Positions 9,002 to 18,467 of a stretch of 64,000 nt of DNA are shown piece by piece. Below the pieces are notes generated by a model. It did no database searches, was not told where the DNA came from, and worked only from the letters and a program-made list of their open reading frames with translations. Source of the DNA: Ruminococcus sp. AF46-10NS (GTDB lineage: Bacteria > Bacillota > Clostridia > Lachnospirales > Lachnospiraceae); assembly GCF_003474435.1 (NCBI RefSeq), contig NZ_QRNF01000008.1:1-64000 (forward strand). Reading direction: 5' to 3'. The position numbers and the translations under genes are program-made. Position 1 is the stretch's first letter, and each line of letters opens with the position of its first letter.

Positions 9002-9082
9002 AAATCCTGGAAAAACAGAATAATCCTGGTAAATATTAATTTTCTATTTCAAAATTCATAAAAATGTGTTATTATTTTTGTC

Positions 9083-9116
9083 ATGAGCAAGTAATAAAGC
9101 GAATTGCGAATATCCG
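9083..9116 (+). repeat. Dispersed motif, copy A (shared with 62995-63024)
   Basis: The segment contains ATGAGCAA followed, after 12 bp, by ATTGCGAATATCCG. The same two blocks occur in the same order at 62995-63024. A weaker version (GATTGCAAATATCTGCG) lies near 61993. It sits in the gap before the acyltransferase gene. It could be a regulator site or a dispersed repeat. Confidence 0.45.
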
Positions 9117-9136
9117 TATAAACAAGGTGGGAACAA

Positions 9137-10489
9137 ATGAAACAGAGAACAGATAGCCAGGGGGTTCCGTACTCCTATCTGGTTGACAATATTAAGGTAT
9201 TACTGATTTTCCTGGTTGTATTTAATCATATTATTGCATTTCAGCTGGTTAAGGTTGATGTGATCGTACGATATGTATGGTATGCGATCACCATTTTCCA
9301 TATGCCTGCTTTTGTTTTTATGTCCGGATATCTGTCCAAGAAACCGCAGGATGTACTGAAGAATGTGAAGAATCTGCTGATTCCTTATATCCTGGGATAC
9401 AGCCTGACATGGTATGCTTATATATGGACTGGCAGAAGCATGGACTATGAGCTTCTTCGCCCATCCGGAACAGTTATGTGGTATGTACTTGCACTTTTTA
9501 TCTACAGACTGACTATTGAAGCACTTGGTAAAGTGCGTTTTATTGTGCCGTTAAGTATTATTTTTGCGTTATGGGCAGGAACAAGACCGGAATTCACAAC
9601 ATATCTTTCCAGTTCCAGGATTGTTGTATTTTTTCCGTTTTTTGTGGCAGGCTATCTGTGGAAGAGTGATTACACGAAAGTTGTACGTAAATTTAAGGGG
9701 AAATGGGTTCTGGTGCTGGTTTCAGGACTGCTTCTTTATGCAATCCCGAATTTCATGATCGCGAATGAGATCCCAATTGATATTTTCAGGGGAAATCACA
9801 CATATCAGTTATCCGGAATGGATGATATTACAGGAATGCTGATTCGTCTTCTGATGTATCTGGTGTCTTTTGTGCTGGTGCTTACATTTCTTGCACTGAT
9901 ACCGGATATGAAACTGCCGATCACTTTTGTTGGAAGAAATACTATGGGGATTTATTTCTTCCATTATCCGATCATGATCGTGCTGAACGGGCTGCTTCTT
10001 CTGAGTATTCCACAGATGATGAATGTATGGGTTTTATTTGGAGTATCATGGATTTTGGTTCTGATTCTGGGAAGTAAACCAGTTTCCTTTATTTATAATG
10101 GAGTGCTGAATCTTATTACATTTATTTTCTTTAAGAGAGAGAAAAAGGTTCAGGATGAAGGTCTGGAAGATGAGTATGATGAAGATGAGCATTATGAGGT
10201 CATGCTCAAAAGAAAAAAAGCGATTGATGAGCTGGCGGCAACTCTGGATGATGAGGATGCTCGTAAAGTAAAAGATGATGTGGCAGCTGTGCTGGAAGAC
10301 GAAGATGATATTAAGACACAGGCGAAAGTGAGCACAGATGAGCTTTATGTAGATGAGGATTTTGATGTGGAGACGGATGATGCAGATGCCGGAGCACCAC
10401 AGAAATTTGAGGAACTGCAGGAGCTGGATGAAATTTTGGATATTATAGAGCCACAGGAAGAGGGAGAAACGCTGACGGAAAAAGAATAA
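9137..10489 (+). CDS. Membrane acyltransferase, acyltransferase-3 family, with acidic tail
   Basis: This multi-spanning protein probably O-acylates a surface sugar, using cytoplasmic acyl donor, as in OatA/WecH/ExoZ-type enzymes. It has 450 aa. The N-terminal signature DNIKVLLIFLVVFNHI (His in the first membrane segment) and IFHMPAFVFMSGYL are typical, and about ten hydrophobic segments follow to residue about 335. The last 110 residues are very rich in Asp and Glu and look disordered. This tail is not part of the standard family domain. AAGGTGGG precedes the ATG. It sits between the glycosyltransferase and the cytidylyltransferase fusion, which suggests it decorates the same glycan. Confidence 0.87.
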   Translation: MKQRTDSQGVPYSYLVDNIKVLLIFLVVFNHIIAFQLVKVDVIVRYVWYAITIFHMPAFVFMSGYLSKKPQDVLKNVKNLLIPYILGYSLTWYAYIWTGRSMDYELLRPSGTVMWYVLALFIYRLTIEALGKVRFIVPLSIIFALWAGTRPEFTTYLSSSRIVVFFPFFVAGYLWKSDYTKVVRKFKGKWVLVLVSGLLLYAIPNFMIANEIPIDIFRGNHTYQLSGMDDITGMLIRLLMYLVSFVLVLTFLALIPDMKLPITFVGRNTMGIYFFHYPIMIVLNGLLLLSIPQMMNVWVLFGVSWILVLILGSKPVSFIYNGVLNLITFIFFKREKKVQDEGLEDEYDEDEHYEVMLKRKKAIDELAATLDDEDARKVKDDVAAVLEDEDDIKTQAKVSTDELYVDEDFDVETDDADAGAPQKFEELQELDEILDIIEPQEEGETLTEKE

Positions 10490-10509
10490 CAGAAAGAGCA
10501 GGATAAATA

Positions 10510-11810
10510 ATGAAAAAAGTCATTACTTATGGCACTTTCGATCTGTTTCATCAGGGGCATTATAATATCCTGAAGAGAGCCAGAGAACTGGGAGATTATC
10601 TGATCGTAGGAGTCACCAGTGAAAGCTATGACATTGAGAGGGGTAAATTGAATGTCAAAGACAGTCTGCTGAAACGAATTGAAAACGTGCGTAAAACAGG
10701 TTTTGCAGATGAGATCATCGTAGAAGAGTACCAGGGCAGAAGATCAGCGATATTATTAAATATAATGTGGACTGTCTTGTTCTGGGCTCTGACTGGAAGG
10801 GTAAATTCGACTATCTCAAGAATTACTGTGACGTTGTATATCTGGAGCGTACCAAGAATATTTCCAGCACAAAGCTGAGAAGTGAGGGGACGATCTACAG
10901 CATCGGAATCGTGACCGATGATACAGAAGATAATGAGATGGTTCAGGAATCGAAATTCGTGAGCGGACTTCATGTAGAAAGTGTATATTCAGAAGATATT
11001 TTTGTAGCCAGAGAATTCTGTGACAGGTATGAACTGGATTCTTATGGTACAGATTACGAACAGTTTTTAGAGGGACTGAATATCGTTTATATCAAATCTG
11101 GTCTGAAGAAGAGATCGGGTTATATAAAACATGCACTTCAACAGGGGAAACATGTGATCAGTGATACACCAATGACGCTGGATACCGGGGAGCAGAAGAT
11201 GTTGTTTGCACTTGCCAAGGAACAGAAGGTGGTTCTGGTTGAGAGACTCACCCTTGTTTACCTGCGTGCTTTTGTGCAGCTTGTATGGCTGACGCATGGG
11301 GATCTGATCGGTAATGTGGTTGCAGTGAAATGTGCAATTTCACAGGATGATTTCGAGGGAGGAAAATCATTCAATGAAACAGTCAGCCAGGCACTCTGTG
11401 CATGTATCAAACTTTTGGGAAAAGATTATCTGGATGTGAATACCAATGCTGTAAGGGGCAGCGATGGAGAATTCGTCTATGATATGATCACAGTAAAATA
11501 TCCGAAGGCACTGGCTACCATAGAGATCGGAACAACTGTGGATGTAGAGAATGAGCTTGTGATCATTGGAAGTAAGGGGAGGATCACAGTTCCAAATGAC
11601 TGGTGGAATACAGGGTATTTTGAAGCAAAAATAGAAGGCCAGGAATTTTTAAAACGATACAGCTTTAATTTTGAGGGGAATGGTCTTCGTTATCTTCTGC
11701 AGGAGTTGACGATCATGATCCGTGATAAACGGACAGAATGCACAAGACTTTTTTATGAGGAATCGGAAACACTGGCGGAGCTTTTGAAAATTATTGATCA
11801 AAGAGGTTGA
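10510..11810 (+). CDS. TagD-like cytidylyltransferase fused to Gfo/Idh/MocA-type oxidoreductase (apparent frameshift)
   Basis: The first domain (residues 1-130) is a nucleotidyltransferase of the glycerol-3-phosphate cytidylyltransferase family: GTFDLFHQGHYN with the HxGH motif, and ISSTKLRSE near its end. It should make a CDP-activated polyol or related phosphate. The second domain (about 140-433) looks like a Gfo/Idh/MocA NAD-dependent oxidoreductase (IKHALQQGKHVISDTPM block). Two frames are seen, 10510-10878 and an overlapping frame running to 11810. One added base near the GGG at 10734-10736 joins them so that VEEYQG continues as QKISDIIKYNVDCLVLGSDW, exactly as in TagD. The frame break is therefore probably a sequencing indel. 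The next gene starts 3 bp after the stop. Confidence 0.85.
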
Positions 11811-11813
11811 CAG

Positions 11814-14093
11814 ATGACTGAAAAACAGGAGCTTCTTTTGCAGCTCTTCCGAGAGATCGATGAAATCTGCAAAAAGCATAATCTTAGATATGTGATGGCC
11901 GGAGGAACGCTGATCGGTGTCCTTCGAAACGAAGGCTTTATCCCATGGGATGATGATGTAGATATTTATATGCCGAAAAGTGACTGGGATAAATTCGTGG
12001 AAATCTGTAAGACAGAGATGCCACCTAACAGAGCGATCCACTGTTCTGATGTGGACAGGACGTATACGAATGGATTTCCACGTTATGCAAGCACAGACAG
12101 CTGTTCTATCCACAAGCATCAGATTATTGGAGAGGATAAGGCTGGGGAGATCATAGATGTGCTGACGCTGGATCCGATCCCGGACGATGACAGAGAATAT
12201 GAGAAGTACAGAACACACATGATGATCTACACAGATCTTCTCAATATCAGCATGGTCGTGGGAGCGAGATGGGAGATTTCTGCTTTTCAGTATCTGTACT
12301 GGTTATTACGATACAAATTTTTTGGAAAAGACAGAACCTTGAAGAAGCTGGAGAAGATTATGTTTTCTTACAAAGAGGAAGAATGCAGCCGCTATGCAAT
12401 GCGCTGGGGCGGATGTCCGTTCCTTTTTGACAAGGACATGATGTTTCCTGTGAAATATATGGATTTTGAAGGAACCAAAGTTATGGTTCCAAACAGAACC
12501 AGCGATTATCTGATCTGGCATTACGGAGATGAATGGTCTTATATACCGCCTCATGGGGAAAGGGAGTCCCATGAGTCTGTTTATGTGCCAGGAGCTACGT
12601 ATCAGGAAATCCGTGACGAATATCTGCCAAGGATCGATAAGGGCCGGATACGCAGACAGATGACATTCCGTAAATTCTACTGCCTTATCCAGATAAGAAA
12701 AGATCATAAGCTGGATATGCGAAGAAACAGGATCAAGGCAGGTGTGATTGCGAAGGATCTGGAAGCAAGGGTTATGAAGTCAGAGAAGAATGTGGAGACT
12801 CTTCTGGCAGAAGGCCGCTATGATGTTCTGAATGAACTTTTTGAGGATTATTACAAGACACAGCTCAGTGTGGAATTTATCGGCCGTGAGGATTATAAGG
12901 GGATCCGTCCGTTTTATCACCCCACACTGATAGCTGTGGAGGATTCCGTTTTTCAGATCGCCATGCTGACACTGATTTATACAGAGCGTGTTTCTAAGGC
13001 GTATCGACTGTATGAAGTGAGAAAAAAACTGGATCATCTCACTCAGGAAATGGAACAGACAGTGGAAGATATCCGCAGATTTCGTAAAGCTGCCTGCCAT
13101 TATGAATTTCGTGAGATGAAAGAAGCGGAGGAGATCGTGGATGATCTTCTGCGTAAATATCCGGACGCGCCGGGATTCCTGAAGTTTAAGTGCAGGTTCG
13201 TGATGGCTCGGGTTCAGGATCCATGGAACGCTTCTGAGGCAGAAGGATTTTTGGCACATGCGTTGAGGATCTTTCCTCACGATGGATATTTTATCAAGTA
13301 TAAAGGGGATCTTCTGTGGAAAAAAGGGCTCCAGGATGAGGCACTGGAACATTTTGCGGAAGCGAGGGAATGTACCAGCAACGGAATTGTGCATCTTGAA
13401 TTGGATAAATTCCTGAAAGATAAAAAGAGCCAGGCTGTGAAGGAATGCCGGAAACTTCTGGAGAACAGAAAAAAGGATGAGGCTTTTTCACTGATGGAAC
13501 TGTGGAAGAGGCTGATGCCGGAGGATTCAGAAATCGACGGAGCTTTTTATCTGACAAAAACTTCTTATGTTCGCACGAAAGCGGAGCTTGAGGAAGTGAT
13601 AAGTGAACTTTACCGCAAGATCGGTATATCTGATAAGATAGAGAAGGCTGAACTTTCGAATGAGATGCTGTACCGGGAGGCACTTACCCGCGCATGGCAG
13701 AGATTCGGTTATTCAAAACCTCTGGCACAGTGTCGTACCAGACTGCTGTGCACAGATGAAGAGAGCGAAATGGAATATCTGGCGGAGGAACTTCGCAGCT
13801 CCCGGATTCATAAGCAGCATCTTGGTGTAACATACAAACTGCTTGGAGACGTCCGCAGAAAACAGGGTCAGACCCGGAGCGCATTTGAAAATTATTTCAA
13901 AGCACTGGAATGTGCGCTACCTTCTTATATAAAGATGGAGCTTTCCAGGATCATCCTTGAGGATATGTATAAAGGAAGCAGGAGAGCAACATTTTTTGCC
14001 AAAAAAGCAGATGCAACGGAGTTTCTGAATGTCTGGCTGGATAAATATAAAAGTCAGGAGAATATCAGAACGATCCTGGATATAATTATGTAA
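11814..14093 (+). CDS. LicD-family phosphotransferase with long helical-repeat C-terminus
   Basis: LicD proteins transfer a phospho-substituent such as phosphocholine from a CDP-activated donor to a surface glycan. Residues 1-260 form the LicD domain, with GGTLIGVLRNEGFIPWDDDV (Asp-rich metal site) intact. Residues about 300-759 are alpha-helical and contain TPR-like units (AEEIVDDLLRKYPDAPGFL, ALEHFAEARE, RSAFENYFKALECALPSYIK). The total of 759 aa is two to three times the usual LicD length. It lies 3 bp after the CDP-donor enzyme, which fits donor synthesis coupled to transfer. The TPR part may dock partners. The substituent is unknown. Confidence 0.87.
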   Translation: MTEKQELLLQLFREIDEICKKHNLRYVMAGGTLIGVLRNEGFIPWDDDVDIYMPKSDWDKFVEICKTEMPPNRAIHCSDVDRTYTNGFPRYASTDSCSIHKHQIIGEDKAGEIIDVLTLDPIPDDDREYEKYRTHMMIYTDLLNISMVVGARWEISAFQYLYWLLRYKFFGKDRTLKKLEKIMFSYKEEECSRYAMRWGGCPFLFDKDMMFPVKYMDFEGTKVMVPNRTSDYLIWHYGDEWSYIPPHGERESHESVYVPGATYQEIRDEYLPRIDKGRIRRQMTFRKFYCLIQIRKDHKLDMRRNRIKAGVIAKDLEARVMKSEKNVETLLAEGRYDVLNELFEDYYKTQLSVEFIGREDYKGIRPFYHPTLIAVEDSVFQIAMLTLIYTERVSKAYRLYEVRKKLDHLTQEMEQTVEDIRRFRKAACHYEFREMKEAEEIVDDLLRKYPDAPGFLKFKCRFVMARVQDPWNASEAEGFLAHALRIFPHDGYFIKYKGDLLWKKGLQDEALEHFAEARECTSNGIVHLELDKFLKDKKSQAVKECRKLLENRKKDEAFSLMELWKRLMPEDSEIDGAFYLTKTSYVRTKAELEEVISELYRKIGISDKIEKAELSNEMLYREALTRAWQRFGYSKPLAQCRTRLLCTDEESEMEYLAEELRSSRIHKQHLGVTYKLLGDVRRKQGQTRSAFENYFKALECALPSYIKMELSRIILEDMYKGSRRATFFAKKADATEFLNVWLDKYKSQENIRTILDIIM

Positions 14094-14123
14094 ATCTAAA
14101 AACCAACAGAAACGAGGCAGAGT

Positions 14124-15281
14124 ATGTTGACCAGAGAGCAGAAGAAAATACTGGAACTTCTTAAGGAAATCGATATCATTTGCAGAAAAAACAAGATCAC
14201 ATATTTTCTTTCTCCGTATTTTACCCTCTGTGCTGTGACAGGACGGCCTTTTCCAATGAATCCGATGACAGGTGCAGTATATATGAAACCGGCAGATATG
14301 GAGCGGTTCAAGAATGCCTTTGAGGAAGAACCGGGGCTTCGAAGAGCACTGGAATCCATGGATAATAATAAGCATTTTCCGAATTTTCACCTTCGGTATA
14401 CGGATAAAGATACCCTGTTTTACAGGCTGGATGATTACGGAAAATATCAGCATCCCGGAATGGCGGTGAATATTCTGCCGTTACAGTGTGAATATGGTCC
14501 GAAATGGAAATATCTCTGGAACCGTATGCTTGAGGAAGGCTGGAAAAAGATCAACGGAAAAAACAGCAGGTGGAAGACGAAGAGAGATTTTGTGTGTATC
14601 TGGACAGTACGTTTTCTGTCACTGTGCGGCAGGGAATGGCTTGGAAAAAGAATCTTCCGGGATCTGATCCATCAGCCGCAGGAAGAAGTAAAGACTTACG
14701 TTGTTCGTACCATGAATAAGAATACGTATTATCCGGCTTATGTTTTTGAAGAGTCCCTTGAAGTGGAACTGGAAGGGGAGAGATTTTTTGTGCCGGGAGA
14801 TACAGATAAATATCTTACAGTGGCTTTTGGTAAAAAATATCAGAACAAGGGTCCGGAGAATTACCGTCCAAGTCCTGTGGTAATGTGCAGTGCCCTGATT
14901 CCATGTGAAGAATTTATGCAGCAGTCAAAGGAACTTAAAAAACTTGCTGTCAGCAGAAGGAAAAGAGCACGCCGTACAGATTTTGGTATGAGTTATAAGA
15001 AATATTTTAACAAGTGCTGGGATTATGCGAAATTTTGCGGAAAGAAGTATACCTGTGCAAGGGCATATAGACAGAAGGGTGATTATATTCGGAATTTGTA
15101 TAAGAATGCAGATTACATGGAACTGGAGAAAACATTTTCCGCATATACAAGTATGATGAACAAGTGCCTGAAATATGATGAAATATTTGAAGCAGATCCG
15201 GAGATACTGGATCTATATATGAAGTATCTTGAGAAAACAGGACGGATATCATTTTTGGAAAAGGTAAAAAAATATGTCTGA
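14124..15281 (+). CDS. LicD-like protein lacking the catalytic Asp motif
   Basis: The 385-aa protein starts like the preceding LicD (REQKKILELLKEIDIICRKNKITYF compared with EKQELLLQLFREIDEICKKHNLRYV) and seems to be a diverged relative. Where LicD has GGTLIG...PWDDDVDI, this protein has SPYFTLCAV...PMNPMTGAVY, so the Gly-Gly and the Asp cluster are gone. The later part (DTDKYLTVAFGKKYQNKGPENYRPS) still resembles the LicD C-terminal block (a YGDxY-like region). It overlaps the next gene by 8 bp. It may be a non-catalytic partner or a different activity. A simple loss of function is less likely because the frame is intact. Confidence 0.65.
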   Translation: MLTREQKKILELLKEIDIICRKNKITYFLSPYFTLCAVTGRPFPMNPMTGAVYMKPADMERFKNAFEEEPGLRRALESMDNNKHFPNFHLRYTDKDTLFYRLDDYGKYQHPGMAVNILPLQCEYGPKWKYLWNRMLEEGWKKINGKNSRWKTKRDFVCIWTVRFLSLCGREWLGKRIFRDLIHQPQEEVKTYVVRTMNKNTYYPAYVFEESLEVELEGERFFVPGDTDKYLTVAFGKKYQNKGPENYRPSPVVMCSALIPCEEFMQQSKELKKLAVSRRKRARRTDFGMSYKKYFNKCWDYAKFCGKKYTCARAYRQKGDYIRNLYKNADYMELEKTFSAYTSMMNKCLKYDEIFEADPEILDLYMKYLEKTGRISFLEKVKKYV

Positions 15282-17093
15282 TAAAATAAAACTTACAGAT
15301 TATGTGACAGAATTTCTTCAGAAAAAAGGAATTCACGATTTTTTTGGATACCAGGGAACGATGATCGCTCATCTGGTGGATTCTATTGAGCACAATGCAA
15401 ATACAAAAAGCCATTCCAGCTATAATGAACAGGGAGCGGCTTTTGCAGCCTGCGGTTATGCACAGGCCAAGGATTCCTGTGCATGTGCGTATGCTACCAG
15501 CGGTCCGGGCGCTGTGAACCTGCTTTCCGGCGTGGCTGACGCGTATTTTGACTCGCTGCCTGTGATCTTTATTACCGGACAGCTGAATACTTATGAATAT
15601 TCAGGGATCGACGGTCTTCGCCAGCAGGGATTCCAGGAGATTGATATTGTTTCCATGGCAAAGCCTGTGACCAAATATGCAGTTCAGATCCGGGAAGCAC
15701 AGGATATTGTGAGAGAGCTTAATCTCGCATGGCAGATTGCCAACACAGGCCGGAAAGGACCGGTTCTTATTGACCTTCCGATGAACATCCAGAGAGGGGA
15801 GATCAGCGATCCGGTTTATGATATGAAGTTTTCTGATGAGGAGACTGAGGCAGCTGTATGCAATCGGAAAGATGGTGGAAACGGAGCTGCTTTTTACAGG
15901 GAGGCTGTGGATAAAGCTGATTCTTCTGATGCGGATGTTGCAGCAGCTGATATTTTATGTAAACTAAAAACGGCGAAGCGGCCGGTATTTATGATCGGCC
16001 ACGGTGCAGCAGGCCCCGGGGAAAAAATTCTCATTGACATTGCGAGAAAGCATCAGATCCCTGTGATCACAAGCGTTCTGGCAAGATCTGTCCTTGCGTG
16101 GGATGATCCGCTGAATTGTGGTTGTATTGGCGGCGCGTACGGACATCGTTATGCAAATATGATCGCCAATGCCAAGAGTGATCTTCTTGTGTGCTTTGGG
16201 ATTTCCCTGTGTACACGTCAGATCGGAACTAAAGTTCACGAATTTGCAAAAGGTGCGAAGATCGTACGGGTGGACATTGATCCTTATAACCTCAGAGGGA
16301 AATCCATGAAGGCAGAGAGGGAGAGAAATGTTTTTGCGTAAGTGCGGAGGATGTGGCAGAGAGATTAGCGGACAGTGAGAGCCGGATCAGTTCTTACGGG
16401 GACTGGCTTGAGGTGTGCCGGAGGATCCGCAGAGAGCTTACACAGGTGGATGATGAGACTCCGGAGAGATATCCGAATCGCATGATTGCGTATTTAAGTG
16501 ACCAGCTTGGAGATACGGGTGCTGTGGCTGTTGATGTAGGCCAGCATATGGTATGGAGCTATCAGTCGTTTCACAATAAACAGGATCAGAAGATCCTTTT
16601 TTCCGGCGGACATGGTGCTATGGGTTATGCACTTCCGGCAGCGATCGGGGCTCACTATGCAACTGGAAAGCCGGTGGCCTGCATCTGCGGTGACGGTGCA
16701 TTCCAGATGAATATCCAGGAGCTGCAGTGGGTGAAGCGTGAGAACATTCCGGTGAAAATAGTTGTGATGAATAATGAGGCTCTGGGTATGATACGCCATC
16801 TTCAGAGAGATTATTTTGATTGCGTATATGCGGATACTTCCGATGGCAGCGGATTTTCGTCCTGTGATTTTTCAGATGTGGCTAAGGCGTATGGAATCCG
16901 GGCAAAAAGGATCCAGGGTGAAGATGTGGAGAAAGTTTCCGGGGAGTTTCTTGGGCAGAACGGGCCGGAGCTTCTGGAGATCATGTTGGAAAACGGAACT
17001 TATGCGTACCCGAAGACCTGTCTTGGGGAGCCGATCCACAATCAGCAGCCTTATATACCGAAACAGATTTTTGATGAACTGATGGAGATATAA
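15274..17093 (+). CDS. Thiamine-diphosphate enzyme, acetolactate synthase-like (apparent frameshift)
   Basis: The repaired protein has about 606 aa with the three-domain plan of the acetolactate synthase/benzoylformate decarboxylase family. The PYR domain carries the catalytic Glu in NEQGAAFAACGYA and the ATSGPGAVNL block. A central Rossmann-like domain follows. The PP domain holds GDGAFQMN...NN, the ThDP-Mg site. Frames 15274-16341 and 16353-17093 are out of register. One added T in the T5 run at 16331-16335 gives RNVFCVSAEDVAERLAD and restores the gene. No small regulatory subunit or ilv gene is nearby, so branched-chain amino acid synthesis is unlikely. Context with LicD, a cytidylyltransferase and an SDR suggests it makes a precursor of the glycan substituent (inference). 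Confidence 0.82.
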
Positions 17094-17094
17094 G

Positions 17095-17832
17095 ATGGGA
17101 AAAGTAACTGTGATCACAGGCGGTACCTCCGGCATTGGAAGAGGGATCGCTGAGAAAATTCTGGCTGAGTCAGCAGCTGAGGACAGGGTTTTTGTAACAT
17201 ACGGGCATAATGAGGACAAGGCACAGGCGTTTCTTGAGAACCTTCCTCTGGAAAAAAGATCTCAGGTGATCCTGATGAAAGCGGATATGTCTTCTTATGA
17301 AGATATGATGGATTTTGTGGCGGAGCTGAAAGACCAGGCAGATCATATTGACTGGCTGGTGAGCAATGCGGGAGTGAGCACCTATGCCAAGTATGAGGAT
17401 TATACTTTTGAGGAGTGGACAAGGATCGTGAACACCAATCTTTCTGTGCCTGTGTTTATGGTTAAGGAGCTGCGGCCAATGATGAGTGAAGGTGGAAGCA
17501 TTTTGTTTACCGGATCTTATGCAGGACAGCAGGCGTATTCGTCTTCCCTTGTGTATGGTGTTACCAAGGCGGCAATCCATTTTCTGGCAAAATCTCTGGT
17601 GAAAGAGTTTGAGCCGAAAGGCATTACCGTGAATGCCATTGCGCCTGGCTTTATCGAAACACCATGGCACAGCGCCCGCACTCAGGAGAGCTATGACCGC
17701 ATTAATAAAAAGATTGCACTCCACAGGTTTGGAACAGTGGAGGAGGTGGCAGATATGGCGTTTGCAGTGCTTGGAAACGGGTATATGAATGGCAGTGTGG
17801 TGGATATTCACGGGGGTTATGACTTCTTTTGA
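17095..17832 (+). CDS. Short-chain dehydrogenase/reductase
   Basis: A classical SDR of 245 aa. It has the NAD(P)-binding motif TGGTSGIGRG (residues 8-17), NAG (about 91), the catalytic Ser in TGSYAGQQAYSSS, Tyr and Lys in YGVTKAA (about 159-165), and the PGFIETPW loop. It begins 1 bp after the ThDP-enzyme stop, so the two are probably co-translated. It probably reduces the carbonyl product of that enzyme. The substrate is unknown. It is the last gene of the glycan cluster. Confidence 0.87.
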   Translation: MGKVTVITGGTSGIGRGIAEKILAESAAEDRVFVTYGHNEDKAQAFLENLPLEKRSQVILMKADMSSYEDMMDFVAELKDQADHIDWLVSNAGVSTYAKYEDYTFEEWTRIVNTNLSVPVFMVKELRPMMSEGGSILFTGSYAGQQAYSSSLVYGVTKAAIHFLAKSLVKEFEPKGITVNAIAPGFIETPWHSARTQESYDRINKKIALHRFGTVEEVADMAFAVLGNGYMNGSVVDIHGGYDFF

Positions 17833-17929
17833 TATCCCGAAAACGAGATGAAGCGGAGCAGAATCGAGTTTGTGCACTTGAGACGTCCGTATGGGACGGC
17901 GAATTTCTTTATAATTGAGCGAAAAAGGC

Positions 17930-17959
17930 TTGACTTGCATGCTTGCTCTGTGCTAAAAT
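17930..17959 (+). promoter_or_regulatory. Promoter of rpmG-secE-nusG
   Basis: TTGACT (17930-17935), 18-bp spacer and TAAAAT (17954-17959) give a good sigma-A promoter 112 bp before rpmG. The leader in between contains a T7 run (near 17985) and GC-rich pairs but no fold I could name. A weak hairpin CGTCC-GTAT-GGGACG near 17885-17899 may end the preceding operon. Confidence 0.7.
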
Positions 17960-18070
17960 TGACAAGCGACATGGAAGTTAGGTCTTTTTTTTATGCCCGA
18001 AAATGACGACGGATAAACGTTCCGGGCAGTACAGAAGACCATGCAAATGAAAACACTGGAGGTGGAAGTT

Positions 18071-18220
18071 GTGCGCGTTAAGATTACATTAGCATGCACC
18101 GAGTGCAAGCAGCGTAACTACAATATGACGAAGGAGAAAAAGAACCATCCTGAGAGAATGGAGACCAAGAAATATTGTAAGTTCTGTCATACACACACTC
18201 TGCACAAGGAAACAAAGTAA
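18071..18220 (+). CDS. rpmG: 50S ribosomal protein L33
   Basis: A 49-aa protein with a GTG start ([18 protein letters not shown]). It is the zinc-binding form of L33, with CTEC and CKFC pairs and the basic [20 protein letters not shown] core. GGAGGTGG at 18058-18065 gives correct spacing to the GTG, and no ATG is available in frame. Placement before secE-nusG is the standard Firmicutes order. Confidence 0.96.
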   Translation: MRVKITLACTECKQRNYNMTKEKKNHPERMETKKYCKFCHTHTLHKETK

Positions 18221-18245
18221 TCACAGAGATTTGTGAGGTTATGCT

Positions 18246-18452
18246 ATGGAAAAACAGAAATCTGCGGATAAGCCGCAGAAAAAAAGTTGGTTTCAGGGAC
18301 TTCAGTCAGAATTTGAGAAGATTGTCTGGACAGACCGTCCCACACTGGCAAAGCAGACTGTTGTGGTCGTGATCATCACGATTATCCTGGCAGTGGTTAT
18401 CAGTGTAATGGATTCCGGGATTCTGGAATGCATTAATTTCTTAATGAAGTAA
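18246..18452 (+). CDS. secE: Preprotein translocase subunit SecE
   Basis: The 68-aa protein is the short Gram-positive form of SecE, which clamps SecY in the membrane translocase. It has a basic N-terminus, the conserved amphipathic segment FQGLQSEFEKIVWTDRPTLAKQT, and one C-terminal membrane helix (VVVVIITIILAVVISVM). The gene is followed by nusG after 15 bp, as usual. Confidence 0.95.
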   Translation: MEKQKSADKPQKKSWFQGLQSEFEKIVWTDRPTLAKQTVVVVIITIILAVVISVMDSGILECINFLMK

Positions 18453-18467
18453 GGACAAGGTGATTAT

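Noticed and set aside
15274..17093. Branched-chain amino acid acetolactate synthase (IlvB)
   Set aside because: There is no IlvN/IlvH regulatory subunit and no ilv or leu gene near. The gene sits in a surface-glycan cluster.
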